Assembly: GCA_008711295.1 (NCBI GenBank)
Contig: VUYV01000080.1
Coordinates: 2,703,557-2,767,556, forward strand
Length of the DNA: 64,000 nt
Source: Anarhynchus alexandrinus
Lineage: Eukaryota; Chordata; Aves; Charadriiformes; Charadriidae
Direction of reading: 5' to 3'
Under the pieces are notes generated by a model. That model was not told where the DNA came from and ran no database searches. It saw only the letters and a program-made list of their open reading frames with translations. A program made the translations under genes and the position numbers. Shown one piece after another: positions 37,301 through 49,685 of the stretch (the stretch's first letter is position 1; every line of letters begins with the position of its first letter).

Positions 37301-40186
37301 CAGTCAGTGAAGCTGATTGTCAAAAGTAGCGAATTGGGAATGACCTACTGCCTACTGTGCCACAAAACATGCAAACATTGTTAGAATGAAGGCTGGAACC
37401 CAAAGATTGTTGCAGCCATGAGACTGGAGAATTATAATCTCAGCAATATGCCCTAATTAGTCCATGCAAAAATGAATTTTCATGTCCAAGAGACATGACT
37501 AGAAAGGATTCAAGACTACAGACTATTACCCAGAGACAGCAGCTCTACTTAAAGCATTGCTTTTCAGCAAGCCTCAGACGCTGTGTAGGAAAGAAGTTAC
37601 GTACCGGAGGCTGTAGCAGTCTCCATGAAGCCACTGGTACCACAACCTTAAGCTCCTTCTGTGATTCTTCTCTTTAGCTACTCTACTATCTGTCCATAAA
37701 GTAGGAGTAGATAGGGTGGAAGATACAACTGTATCAGGGGTTGGACTGATAGAACAATACTTTATCAGCCCATTGCCTCTGAAGAATTTGGAGAAGAAAT
37801 TTTAGATCACATCCATAAAGCCCAGGCTATAGTATAGATCAAATTTGCTAAAAGAGGGCTTCAGAGCCAGCTGTCAGTGTGGCTTTACTTTACAGTATGG
37901 ATGGAAAGGTAAAGCCAAGCACCAGGGAAGGTGAGCCTCTGGTACTCCATGTCCTTTTTCCTTACTAACCCAACATCTTTCCTGGTTTTATTCCCCATAT
38001 TAAGTGTTGCCTTTCTTTAATGTTCTTTTTGCCTGATCTCCCTTTTGTGATCTAAAATGCAGTTGCTACTCACTGTGGCAGGGAATTATTTTTCAGTTCT
38101 GTGTAGAATTCTCCCATTTGATTTAATACATAATAAACTGATTACAGTGCAATTTAAAAGCGCTGGCAGGTATGTGGTAACAGTGTAGGAATGGTCAAAA
38201 CCTAGTGAAATAAGTGTATTTCCAAATGGTACAGACAGAAAATAATGCGAGCAAAACACCACTTAGAATCTTTAATTCTAGGCCCTTGATGTGTATCTAC
38301 TGAAAGGAATTAATACAGATGAATTAATGTATAATAGCTTTGTAAGAGCGTGGCAGTTTTGAGTTATCCCATGCTTATTCAGATCTCTGATACAAGCCAA
38401 AATTCTCTTACATCTTTTGCTTCCAGGAAGCCAGCAATAAATGGATACAATGCTAGAAGAGCAGGTGTGTTTTCACTCAGAGGAAGCAGCTACGGATATG
38501 AAAATGACTTAGCAGCTGGTGAATAAGAAGACTGAAGCTGTGCCAGACGAAGTAAGTAAGCGTGTGTGTGTGTGTGTGTGTGTGTGTGCACGCACGCGTT
38601 TTACCACTAATTATGCAAAAAGGCCCAAACCCATTGATCATGTGTTTCCCTCCCTACTTCACCAGGAATAAATCTTAAAGTGTGACAACTCTTTCAGAAA
38701 GTCAGAGTTATTACCAGGGATGTATTTGCTGTATTAGAACTGAGAACACACAATGAATTATCGTTTTTTTTTCTTCTTTTTGTACACCTATTTCTGTTTA
38801 CAGCATGGTAAGAACAAATATCATTTGCAAGAAGCTGGTCGGCGTTTTTGTTTATCATTTAGTCCTCTTAGCTTCACAGACAATGAGGCTGTATTCAACC
38901 AAGCACAGTGTCAACAAGCTGCAAACCACGACACAGCACATAGCTTCAAGCTTTCTTTGCTTAAAGTTGGGAAAGTCTTACCGTAAAATTCAGCAGGCAC
39001 AGCTGCTGATTTATCTTTGGTGCATGTAGGCATCAAGAAATTTTAGTTAAAACTTGAGCAGCCTGACTGCTCAAATCTTTTTGGTTTACTTTTTGGTTAT
39101 AGAACTTCACTGCAATGGTACATTGTAAGATTTACAGAAACACTCGTCTGAGCATCGTATTTTATCTTACACAGTCTAATTAGTCAAACTTAGACCCACC
39201 AAACTCTCATAGGATGACTACGAGTAAGACTCAAGAAAAGCACTCTGTTGAAGTCACAAAGCCATCTTTTCATTTATAAAACAATTTAAAAATTAACATG
39301 AGGAGCTGGAACAACTATATCAACAAGAAAAAGACTGCAGAGATGAATCATTCCAAAATATTTTTTCACTGTGCAGAGAAACAGAACTATTTATTTTCAA
39401 ATTCCACTATAACATGCAATCAAATAATGTTGAAAGGAAGAATACCAACTCCATGTGTCAGGGAAGTTAGAGATATATTTCAGTTGCTCTGTCATCTTGT
39501 AAAAATAATTGAAGGGGATTTGCGTTTTCCTTAAAAAATGAAACAAAATCAAAGCATTTTACTAGCTTTCCCTATAAACATTACTTTAGGAGCAAGCCTG
39601 AAAAGTTTATTCCATTGTACAGTTTCTAACTAGGACAACATTAACTAGTGTATACGGAGACCCAGTTCAAAACTCCTGCACTAAATAAACTGCATGAAAT
39701 AGTTAGATGCTGTCACCAGCTGAAGGATGGAAAAAATCTCTAGCCACTACTCTTTGTGAGGCCTTTTTCTCAAGATCTGCTTCCAATCCTCCAATCAAGA
39801 AGGTTGCCTTGCTGTGTATTTACATAGACATACCTTCTGTTAAGCTTTGTGTGCATTTAGAATGATTACTAACAATGAAAGCCACCATATTATGCAGCTG
39901 ATCTGTTTGTCATCACAATATAACTGTAAACATAGTCAAACTATACACTGTCTTTTCAGAAACCAGATAAAATTCATGGAGTATCTTTAATAAACCTGCT
40001 CAAAGGTTTTATACTTCAAACAGATATTTTAAAATAACAAGAAATACTTCTGAATGGACGTTTCAAGATCTTTTGGAGCTTCTGCAATAGTAATATTCCC
40101 TATCCTTCTACAGTATCCTGCCTTTTACAGGAGACTGTTTAATGTAGAGAAATTCCTACACATTTGTATCAGCATGAAGTCATTAA
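37301..40186. other. Intergenic, no gene seen
   Basis: Noncoding sequence with the TG/Z-DNA tract at 38,560. No supported exon, RNA gene or transposon. Confidence 0.6.
38560..38599 (+). repeat. (TG)n microsatellite with CACGCACGCG end; Z-DNA-prone
   Basis: About 13 TG units run directly into GCACGCACGCGT. The whole 40 bp alternates purine and pyrimidine without a break, the sequence pattern that favours left-handed Z-DNA under negative supercoiling. Confidence 0.9.
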
Positions 40187-40500
40187 CATAAGAACATATG
40201 CCACATTGGTTCAGACCCATCTTCTCTTCAGCAGTGGCTAGAAATCAATGCCCTGGGAAGAATAAGAACAGGGCAAGCATATGTAATACTTCCTCAGAGT
40301 CTTGTCCCAGCTGCCAGCTATTTTCAGGTCAGAGAACTTCCTGAGATTGATGCTGCCTGTCTCTTTAGTTTCCCTCAGTGAATCTCTCAAGTATTTACTT
40401 GTCCAATCTCCCCTTGAACACATCCAAAATTTTCACATCCTGAACAGTTTTGACAAGAAGTTCCATAGGTATACTAACAGAGGTCCATTAACTTAATGAC
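40187..40500 (-). mobile_element. Ancient CR1 3' region
   Basis: The + strand reads ATAAGAACATATGCCACATT and GGTTCAGACCCATCTTCTC, then TTGAACACATCCAAAATTTT and AGAAGTTCCATAGGTATAC. These are landmarks, in order, of the reverse-complemented 3' UTR of an old CR1 lineage (head GTCAGACCAATGG, later AAGGAGTTCCACAGG) familiar from turtle genomes. Strongly diverged, no coding potential. Confidence 0.6.
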
Positions 40501-43500
40501 TTTGCATCACCACCTGTCTCTTCCTTTTCCCCAAACTTTGGAATTTTATGAGACTACAGAAACAAAAATAATACCATGGAATCTGTGATCTTGCTGCACT
40601 GCATAGCTCCCCTTTTTGGAGAAGAGGAAAAGAGGTCGTAAGATCCCAGAAACAAAATCTGTTATTTCAAATACATCTCTTCCTTGACTTCTTCCACACT
40701 TACTCCACACTGACAGCCTGAATAAAGGCTTGGGATCAAACAACATTCAACATATAGTGCAAAGGCTGCTTATATCAATCATGTTTTCTTAAATTAGATA
40801 CTGAATATAATGTAGTTCTATCTAAATCAGATACCAAGATTTACTGAATTTTAACAAGGGACAGAGGGAGAAGGCCTATGTAATGTAGCTGATATCAAAA
40901 TATCTCACTTCTTCACATTGACAGGTCTAAGGAATTAATGTTTATGTGTAAAATCTCCTGAATACTTGTCTCTATGGCAAAAAGGCACTGATGCTAGAGA
41001 AAATGAATTTTTTAAGATAAGTGTTTTCCCTACATTTCTCTACAGAAACTCAGCTTGACTATACAGTGGTTTGGGGCGGAAGGGGGGAAGACACAATAAG
41101 GATAAAACTTAAACAGAGCTCAAGGGTCTGCATAATTAAGTTCCTTTGGAGCTTCACTAAGAATCAGCAGACTGGCTATTCTTCTCTAAGAAGTATTTGA
41201 CCCTCCATCTTGTTGCGCTCTCTCTATATGTAACACAGGCTTCATTCTACATAGATGAATAGCATTAGTTTTAGAAAGCTGTTGCTACTTCCTATTGCTG
41301 TCATTATCATCACTGGCTTTTTCTTCACAACATGTTAAAAAGAATGTATTATATTCAGTACAACAGTTGCTACGTATGTTAACTGTTCCCAGGCATGCAG
41401 GGTTGCCTGTTCATGCGCTGCTCCCTTTTCATGCAGGGCAACCTTTTCCCAGGGTAGCGAGCCTCCAGAAATCATTGCCTCACAGAAATAAGGAATGTTG
41501 CAGTGGGTCCAAAGCCAGTTTGCAGGCTGCTTCTGCCAAAGCTTCTGCTTCAGAGAATGACTGTCTGCTTGCAGCTGCATTTAAGGAAGTTCTTCAGTTG
41601 GGTATTTCTCAGTGGAAGTTCCCAGCTAATATTAGTCATAAGCAGTACTGAAGTACCGAATTGCATTTCATAATCCTGTTGACACTCCTCCCAGGCAAAT
41701 AAAAATTTCCTCTGCTGTTACTAAAGAGATGAGAAAAGAAAATCCACACCTTGGTTTCTATGCTTTGTAAAGACAATGAGTTAGTTATCAACTTCAGCAT
41801 TCAGATATATAGAAAAAGTACAAGATGAGCTACCAACTTTATAATTGTACTAACACTACTTTTATGTTGCTTGTAGTGCACCAAGTCTGTATGCCTGCAC
41901 TTTAAATATTCTTTAGTTAGCTTCTGGAACCCAAGTTTTGTCTGTTACAACCTATAGGCAAAATACATACTTTACTGGCATTGCATATTCTAAGGTTTCC
42001 ACAGGCTCATCAACTGACTACTCTTGCTGTTGGGGAAAAAAATTGAAAAGATTCAGCCTCACCTTCCTTCTCACTATGGAACGACAACATTCGGTCTAAA
42101 TTAATCCACAATTCTCCTTTTCTCATCAGGAAAGGCATTTCAAGAGCAAAATACGCTTTTTATTTTGTTAAAAACACAATAACAAACTATTGAAAGAATG
42201 GAGAAACACCATAGGGTAGCACAGACTCTCAGCACCCAGCACCAAGCCACGCATTCCTTTGGGAACACAACTTTACAGCTCTGGAAAAGGTTTAAACATC
42301 TGACGTGAGCCACCTAGTGTCTGAACGTAATGGCTGCATTAAGAAGTTTCAAGAAACATTTTAACCTCTTTCTGACAGCTGGTAGAAGTCCATTTGTATT
42401 TATGAGCTTAAAATTATATAAAGAAATCAGATGTAAACCTTTGCTGAAATACAGCCGTTTGGTAACTGCTGCACCACAAGCCTACCTTAAGAGCAATTAG
42501 TTCCTCTTGAGACTTCAACATAGTTTAACCAGTGAGTACACTATTAACACATCAGTAAAGAGTAAGTAAAATTCCTGTTAAAATACTATTTCAGAATTAA
42601 TGTCAAACATTAAACTGTATACAGATGATGTGAGGTATTTAAACAGACTGCTTGACCTACTCAGAGCAAAATTTCACATTTTCACTCTGAAAAAGTATCA
42701 ACTCGCTAATTCCCCCCCATAAAAAAAATGTTTCTAAGCACAATTAGTCAAAATAAGACTCCCTCTGAGTCTGAAGACAAAGTGAAATAATACAGAGATG
42801 AACCTCTTCACCACCACTCCCAAAATCTAGATAAGTGGTTTGCAACAGTTTTTAACATTTGTAGACTCCTCAAACCTTAAATAATTTTTAACTATACTGA
42901 TATATGCTTGTTCTTCCCAGTTATCTTGTGAAGGCTACATGTAGGAAAGCAATCCTGCCTTAACAATTACATAAAAATGTGAAATATTGATGTGGGATAA
43001 AAATACAGAAAGTCATTACTGGAATAGCTGTAGGGAAGGAAATATAGAAACTGAAGAGGAGGAAGCAGAAAAACAGAAAAAGAGAAAGAAAGCAAGATGA
43101 GGAAGAAAAGGACAAAAAATAATTGCCTGTAAAGCAGAAACCACTCTAAAAGATCGTTAAGGATCAAGTTAGCTATACAAAATAGGTTTTATATTATTAT
43201 CACAGGTAATTTTTTCTTTTATTTAACAATTTATTCAAAGGGTTGTACGTCTCTAAGAAAGTCAAGATGTGTTACTTTAAAGCTTGTAACATACATCTTA
43301 TTGTATTTGGGGAGGAAATGTAGTAAAGAAAAACAACAACTCATGAAGATCGAGGAAAGACCAGCTTCTCTTGTGCTTTATTGTGAAAGAATATTACCGA
43401 CAATGTACTAAGAGAATGATGCATGTGATTTGAAAAGTCATGTTTGTAGATGGTTGTCAGTTTTGCTTTGTCGGGTTTGAGACCTTCACAACAAATTTAC

Positions 43501-44723
43501 ATTACGTACATTTCTAGAATTTAATAAACAAACTTTTGTTTCCTGTAACAACTAGTGCCATTATAGTGTTTCAGAGATGGTATCTATGTTATGACTCTAT
43601 TCAAATTCAGGTAGCCATCATCTTAGTTGATATATGTTTATCATCAGATAACACCTACTTGTACTTTTCTGCATATTATCCCTTTTTAAATATAGCATCA
43701 GTTAAATTATATTTACATACATTGATCTGAATTTAAGAACTGCAGGTTTCATTTCAGTTGCTAACTGAGCTATCTGTTACCATTTTAAGTAGTAAGAACT
43801 ACTTGGCAAAACTGAATAAAGATAAAAAAATGTAGACATTAAAAAAGAAACAATAGCCTCTTTTTGCCCCACCCCCCCTTTTTTTTTTTAAAAAAAAAAG
43901 ACCTGGTTAAATGGAACCTTAACTTGGATGTCTCAAACACTCGGTCTCTGAAAGAGAAAACTGAATCCCCCTTTCTTGGAAACATGCTAATGGAGCAAAC
44001 CCTCTCTGAACCTTAATAGTTCATTAGAGCCTCACCTGAAGTTCTCAAAAGTGGCTAACCAGGAAGTATATTTATTGCCTCATTAAACTATCTGACTGTA
44101 AGCCTCTTTAGTCTTAGCACAGACCAAAAGAGTTGTTAAACGACTTAGCAGGGAAGGTAAACTATAATAGAAATAGCCTTCAAAAGCGTACAGAGAGCAA
44201 CGCCTGGCTACTCCCTGTGGCTGTGTTTGTGCCCAGACCTCGGGCTCACCCGGGGTGGGTAAGGTTGCCACGGCTGAAATGCAGGTTCCCACCTGTGAGC
44301 GGGCAGAGGGCCCGGTTCTGCTCTGGCAGAAGAAACACGGCAGCCTGGCAACGTGCCCCTGGGATGGCTGAGGCCAATTCAAAACCCAAAATGCTTCTCC
44401 ATGGCGGTACCATGTGCGAGTGTGTAAGAAATGCCTCATTCTGTGCCATCAACTCCCTCCCTCCTACACACCTTCAGGAAAAAGGTTGTACTCGTCCATG
44501 TGACCTAAAAAGAGAGGCGCTTGTAGCAGCAGCAAAATTAAAACTGTGTGCTTTCCATTGTATTCATATCTATAAAATTCATCACCTGCCAGAATCAAAT
44601 GCGGGGGGGGAAACGCCACCTTAGTAACCTACAAAAACAAAAGACCCTTTGGACAGAAAGTACTCTGGGCATGAAAAGTATAATTATGTTACAAATATAA
44701 GTACTGTTATTTACAAATAACGC
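40501..44723. other. Intergenic flank of TANK, no gene seen
   Basis: Noncoding sequence. A purine-rich stretch lies at 43,035-43,120, a C/T/A homopolymer junction at 43,868-43,901, and a short GC-rich, CpG-containing patch at about 44,190-44,420 some 300 bp before the main CpG island. The two longest frames here (163 codons at 44,133 and 118 codons at 44,083, on opposite strands) overlap that patch and have no recognisable domain. The patch may be an outlying part of the promoter. Confidence 0.55.
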
Positions 44724-44757
44724 TGAATCATGGAAAGGCTGCAATGGGAAGGGACCT
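44724..44757 (-). repeat. Possible CR1 tail at the CpG island edge
   Basis: GAATCATGGAAAGG followed by TGGGAAGGGACCT resembles the complemented CR1 3' terminus (AATCATAGAATGG...TGGAAGGGACCT). Only 34 bp are involved, so this is tentative. Confidence 0.3.
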
Positions 44758-45475
44758 GCGGAAGGCGGGAGCAGCACAGACCCCGCTTGAGGGGGGTGAA
44801 CCGGAGCTGCGAGACGGACGGCGGGGAGCCGAGCGGCGCTGGGCGGAGAGGCCAGCCTTGCGCTGCCTCGGCGGCGGGGAAGGCGCCGTGCCTGGGCCGC
44901 CAGCCCGCCGCTGCCCCGACCGGGCCGGACCCGACCGGACCCGACGGGAGCGGCGGAGCGGGCAGCGCGGCGGCGGCCCGTCACGGGGCGGGGAACGGCC
45001 CCACAGGAAGTCAGTTCTGGTTCCTGGGTTAAGGCGCCCGGGCAGGAGCGAGCGCCCTGTGCCGGGAGCGGCCGCGGGCTCCGTCAGGCGCTCGTAAGTC
45101 TGAGTCGCTTTTCAAACCCCTCCGCTCCCTTCTGCGGGGAGCGGCGGGCGCTCGGCCCGGGGGGGGNGCAGTCGGTGCCTGCGGGAGGGCCGGGGCGGGC
45201 GCCGCCGCCCCCGCCGCTCCGGGAGGGCCGCGGGAGCAGGGGCAGCGGGCTCGCCCGCTGGTGGCGATCGCCGGCGGTGGCGGCGAGCGGAGGGGCAGAG
45301 GGAGGTGTGCTGTCTCCGGAGACAGTAACGGCGCGGGGGGTGCAAAGGCCCGGCTCCCCCGTAGCGCCCGTCGCTTCCCCTGAGCGCAGGGGGGCTGTAG
45401 CGCTGCTGTGGCCGTAGGGGCTCCTGCCGGGGCTCCGGCTCTGCCCGCAGTCGGGCGAAGCGGGAATTTTGTCCA
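44735..45475 (+). promoter_or_regulatory. TANK: CpG island, likely TANK promoter
   Basis: This is the only strongly GC- and CpG-rich block in the window. GC boxes lie at 44,985-44,993 (GGGGCGGGG) and 45,192-45,200 (GGGGCGGGC). An ETS-type core CAGGAAGT lies at 45,004-45,011. A short tandem of CGGACCCGAC units lies at about 44,930-44,946. There is no TATA box. A consensus donor follows at 45,094. Its position, 4.5 kb upstream of the first coding exon on the same strand, makes it the likely housekeeping-type promoter of TANK. One undetermined base (N) is at 45,167. Long frames across it on both strands are GC artefacts. Confidence 0.75.
45004..45093 (+). other. TANK: Putative TANK noncoding first exon
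   Basis: The sequence GGCGCTC|GTAAGTC at 45,087-45,100 gives a strong GTAAGT donor inside the CpG island. Splicing it to the acceptor at 49,564 would yield a noncoding leader in front of the TANK start codon. The transcription start is not defined by sequence; I place it loosely near the ETS site and GC box. The last exon bases (CTC) are not the usual CAG, so another donor in the island is possible. Confidence 0.45.
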
Positions 45476-48400
45476 TTAGACAGAAATAAAAAAAAAAAAA
45501 AAAAATAAATCCAAGCAAAACGAAAGTGCAGTGAGCTCTCAGCCTCTCACAAATGATTACCTCAACAGGTTTCCAATTCCCAAGATGATGGCAGTGTAAC
45601 TTAGAAAATATTTCCACTGAAGAAGCTGTTTTGAAAGCAGAAACGTGTAGAGAAGTACTTGCTTCTGGATGGCATCTATGTTCTCATGTGAACCTATGAG
45701 AGGTAGGCACGCATATTATGAATGAATGAGTATGTACACATGATTAGCTAAAACCTTATTTTTTTTCAGAATTTAAGGTGTTTTCTGAGGCACTATGAAA
45801 ACTCAAACTGTGCCTCTTCAGTGAGCTGTGGAGCTGGGATTTCAGGATGTACACAGCAGTATGTTGCTAATCTTTGTATTGGGGCTTTTTTGGCATTTGA
45901 CTTATAGAAAAGTCATATTACTGCTGCTTTTTTTTTTCCCACCTATATTGGCAAAGCATTCCTCATTTGAAGAAAATATTTTAAGAGCATCTGCAGGCTT
46001 CATTGGTTTGTTTATTTAAAAGTTTGTCTTGCAACATTTGTTATACCCAGTTGTTTTCCAGTGTTTGGGTCTTTACTCAAAGATGGAATTCTAGTTCTCA
46101 TTGCCATAGCTCTAGCAACACAACACTCGCAGCTACTCACATTTGCAGGATCCCCTCATCAGACAAACTCTGGAGCTAATCTCTCTGTCTGATTCTGTCC
46201 CTCTTAGAATAAATGCAGCATTTTGTATTGCTGCATCTGTTCTGACTACATATTGCTGTTAATAATTGTGGAAGTCTTTACGATTTAATGAACATCTAGA
46301 ATGTCTGTTGCTAAAGATCAGGGTTGACAACTTTGGGCTGAATATGTTCCAGTTGCTGTATGGATACAGCATAACTAAGTCTGATTAAAATAGTGGGGAT
46401 ATTTCTTTGGGGGTCGTTTTATTTATTTTAAGGTTGTTGCAGGTTTTTTTTCCTCCTAACTGGATGTAGGGAGCAGAGTTAAATGACAAGGAACAGTTGG
46501 CAAATTCCCTGATAAATATTGATGCCTATGGAGGAGAAGGAGGAAAAGGAGCCAGTTTTTCTAACTGCAAGGAGTTCTGGATATGAGATAGATAACATAA
46601 GAAGCAGTTATTTATTCCAGCAGCAGGCAGTTCGGGGTGTGACTACAGAGTAGTTTAATCCAATCTAAATCTAGGCTGCTGCAGTCCTGCCCACGGCTAC
46701 TCTCATGTTCCCACTGCCTCCTTGTGTTGGTAGTAGTGCTCCAGCAGCCTCACAGTGAGCTAGCTGCGGTTTAAATTTTGGGGTTGTTTTTTTTAGGGTG
46801 CTTGTTGTTGCTTTTTTGAGGAAGTAGGGAGCTACTTCGTCACACTCAACTGTGTAGCATAGAAATGCTAATCCTGGTACCAGTAAGCAGCAAAAATTCA
46901 TGGCCAGAGATGGGGAAGGCAGGAGTAGCCTTTCCTGTGGCAGCGCAGACTTACATCACTGTTGCATAACCGTGACTTCATGTTACAATTTCGAAGCCAA
47001 TGCTGCCATTGAACACAGGAATTCTGTCTTTTGCTGATGTTTTCTGCTCCTGTGCTGGCTTCCTTATGTTATCGTGCCATTTGAAGTGGTCTGGGGAGCT
47101 GATCTGCATTAGAGCTAACACAGCAAAAATACCATTTTTAAATGGTGTTTTTAAAATAGCATTTAGTTTTAAGATGGATTGGTTTGCTGATACCGTTTAC
47201 AGTAAGGCTGCTTGTGCTGGAAGAAAGGGAAGGGTGAGGTGGAATCAGAAATGAGCGTGAAGGGTATAGGGGAATATTGGACCAATTCTTCTAGTTCCAT
47301 CTTAAAGTGTCACTAGTAATGACTATTATTGCCCCTTTCTTACTGTCTGGATTTTAGGGAGCTACCAGTAAATAAGCTACCATTCCCCATATTTTTCCCT
47401 ACCAAGTAGAAAATGGGGTGCAGTGCTGCAATTCTGCACTGTTCCTGTTGGATCAATTACTTTTGATACCAACAGCCCAGATAAGAGCAGAACTCTTTGC
47501 TAATACTCCCAGGCTCAATCCATCAGTAAGTAAAAGGCTGGAAGTTAGGTATACGTTTTAAATACTGTATTTCAAATTGAGATTTAATTTGTGTGCATGA
47601 AATTAATGGCTTCATTTTCTATGAACTGAGAGTCATGGAGCTGAACCCCATTCCCTCTATTAGAAGCTGAACATAGTCTTTTGAATCCCATTGCACTCAT
47701 TTTTTTAAGTTACCTTTTATATGCACAGGACGCTGCCATTTACCAGGTAAATTGTTACAGGTGTCTCTGGAGAATTCCAGAAAAGTACAAAAATCAACAT
47801 CAGTGCAAACTGTGCAAATTTTTAAAGAATGTGAGAGCACACTTTCAATCATTTTCAGCCATAACAATACCCTTCTGCAGTTTAGTACCCGCCCTGGCAG
47901 TCAGCTGTAATACCTAATTTTATTAATTGAACAACATAAATCAGTCCTTCATTTGAAACTCTGAAAAAGCCTACCCATTTATTTAAAGATGTGCCTCAGG
48001 TATTAGAATGAATGTTCCAGTTAGTGGAGGGATACTCTTTGGATGAAGTAGCCTGTGTTACTAACTATGCTTTGAGACAGTATGCGTGGACCTGAGATTA
48101 TAAACTACTGAACTGGTGTTTAGAGGAAAAAAAAAATACAAACCTTTCATATGAAACAATGTAGGCGTTTTACACAAAACTTATAAACTTGGATTTCAGT
48201 AATGCTTATTATATCAAAGGATCCCTAAATGATTCCAAGGTGATAAGGAATTCCCTTTGCCACTACTAAAGTACAGCCATGCCAGAGTTGAGATACAATT
48301 GCTCTTGCAATACGCACTCATCTTTAAAATAAAGTTTGCAGGACAGAAAGGTGTGACATTCATACAGCAGTCTGTTGCACCTTCTAGGAAAGTCAAACCA

Positions 48401-49564
48401 CATTTCTGTATTCAGGCTCTCTGATATGGAAGATATTCAAGAACAAGAAAATGAACAAAAGCTCAAGCTACAATCCTTAGAATTTTGACCAGGGTCTAAG
48501 ACAAGTTATCCTCATACTCTTCTTGCTTGGCTTATCCTCTTCTGACTGCACCACTTTCCTTAATAGTATCTGTGGTTTATGCATAATCCCAGAAGATAGT
48601 GAGAGATGATAGTGGCTGTCCGTGCTGTGTACTGTGAGGTAACTATGCTTTAAATATCAGGAGAGGAGATGTGAATTACTGCTTTATTTTTTTTTTTCTT
48701 AATGTGGGTATTTTGGGGGTTTTCTTTTGAGACTTCACTAACCTATCCTCTAAGGTACTTACATTATGATAAAGTTTTATCTTAAAATTCATGTCATATA
48801 TTATTATAGAAGCAAAGGACCCGTGTTTGCAAAGTTCACTCTGTTTTGAAATTTAAGTCTGTGATAATTAATAGTGTTGTAGTCTTATGTGTCAAAGTTC
48901 TTGAGCTTTAGTTTCAGGAATTGTTATTGAAATTGTTCGCAAAGTGTAAAAACATGATAGTATTGTGTGATAAGATCTGAGTCTTCCTAATTCTTACTGG
49001 TTAGTGTTACTGATTTTTAGATAAAAGATGTTTTAATTCACCTTGTAGTGTTGCTTCTGTTGCCATTTTCAAATATGGCATAGAATAGGCCAAGTCCATG
49101 TGACCTAGTGTTATTGAGCTTTTCTCTTTTTCTTGTTTAATGTCAAAAGCTGAATTTTTTTTAATGCTATCTGTTATTTCACAATTCAGTATACATTAAA
49201 CTGTTGGAAATGTCATAAAATCAGATAACTGGTAATCTGCACCAGTTGTGCACCCAGCCCTCAAACACTGTAACTACACATATATTTACAGATTCTGTCC
49301 ATCCAGAATTTGATTCAGAGTTAACCTGCTTTTATTTGGCTTTCGTTTAAACCTATCTCTGGACATAAAATTAAATGTTGAGGTGAGCAGAGCTATAGTT
49401 CAAACTATTATGTGAGTTAATGCTCAAACATAATGCACATATTACTTGAATTGGATATTAATACAAGTCATGTTATATATGTTTTTAGTTACTTCTGTTT
49501 CTTAGCATTCTCTCTTTTGCCTTCTGGTTACTTTTCAGGTCTGTTAACTTGACCATCTTTTCAG
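45094..49564 (+). other. TANK: TANK intron 1 (inferred)
   Basis: Begins in the CpG island. An 18-A run follows at 45,488-45,505. The rest is AT-rich with no recognisable repeat or exon. A second possible acceptor (TTTTCAG) ends at 49,538, 26 bp before the one I use, so the leader length could vary. Confidence 0.5.
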
Positions 49565-49566
49565 TG

Positions 49567-49668
49567 ATGAAAGAACATTGGGAATTATGGACAAAAACAT
49601 TGGAGAGCAGCTTAACAAAGCTTATGAAGCCTATCGACAAGCATGCATGGATAGGGACCATGCTGTGA
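49567..49668 (+). other. Upstream ORF overlapping the TANK start
   Basis: An ATG 20 nt upstream of the TANK ATG opens a different frame of 33 codons ending in TGA at 49,666-49,668, about 80 nt inside the TANK coding sequence. After splicing from 45,093 its start context is weak (C at -3, A at +4), whereas the TANK ATG has A at -3 and G at +4. It fits a leaky-scanning brake on translation; the peptide itself matches nothing I know. Confidence 0.5.
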
Positions 49669-49685
49669 AAGAACTACAGCAAAAA
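49587..49685 (+). CDS. TANK: TANK coding exon 1 (residues 1-33)
   Basis: Encodes the amino terminus of TANK, starting MDKNIGEQLNKAYEAY and ending AVKELQQK. This is nearly identical to the mammalian protein over the same residues, which is the basis for the gene call. The motif N-K-A-Y-x-A-Y-R-x-x-C-x-x-R-D is also found in the related TBK1 adaptor AZI2 (NAP1) and marks the start of the coiled coil. The acceptor TTTTCAG ends at 49,564, leaving 22 nt of 5' UTR in this exon. The start has a good context (A at -3, G at +4). The donor GTATGTG follows at 49,686 in phase 0. The short frame of the overlapping upstream ORF ends inside this exon. Confidence 0.96.

Noticed and set aside
41391..41449. 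GGTTGCC and GGCAACC copies near CATGCAGGG as a hairpin or X-box
   Set aside because: The arms are short and about 40 bases apart; too weak a structure and wrong spacing for RFX binding.
43868..43901. C/T/A homopolymer junction as a retroposon tail
   Set aside because: No retrogene body or target duplication beside it; simple low complexity.
44133..44624. 163-codon plus-strand frame upstream of TANK
   Set aside because: Depends on the GC-rich patch; has no recognisable domain and overlaps minus-strand frames of similar length.
45084..45617. 177-codon minus-strand frame over the CpG island
   Set aside because: It crosses an N, is Pro/Arg/Gly/Ala-rich from GC bias, overlaps frames on the other strand and includes residues from the poly-A run. 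No domain.
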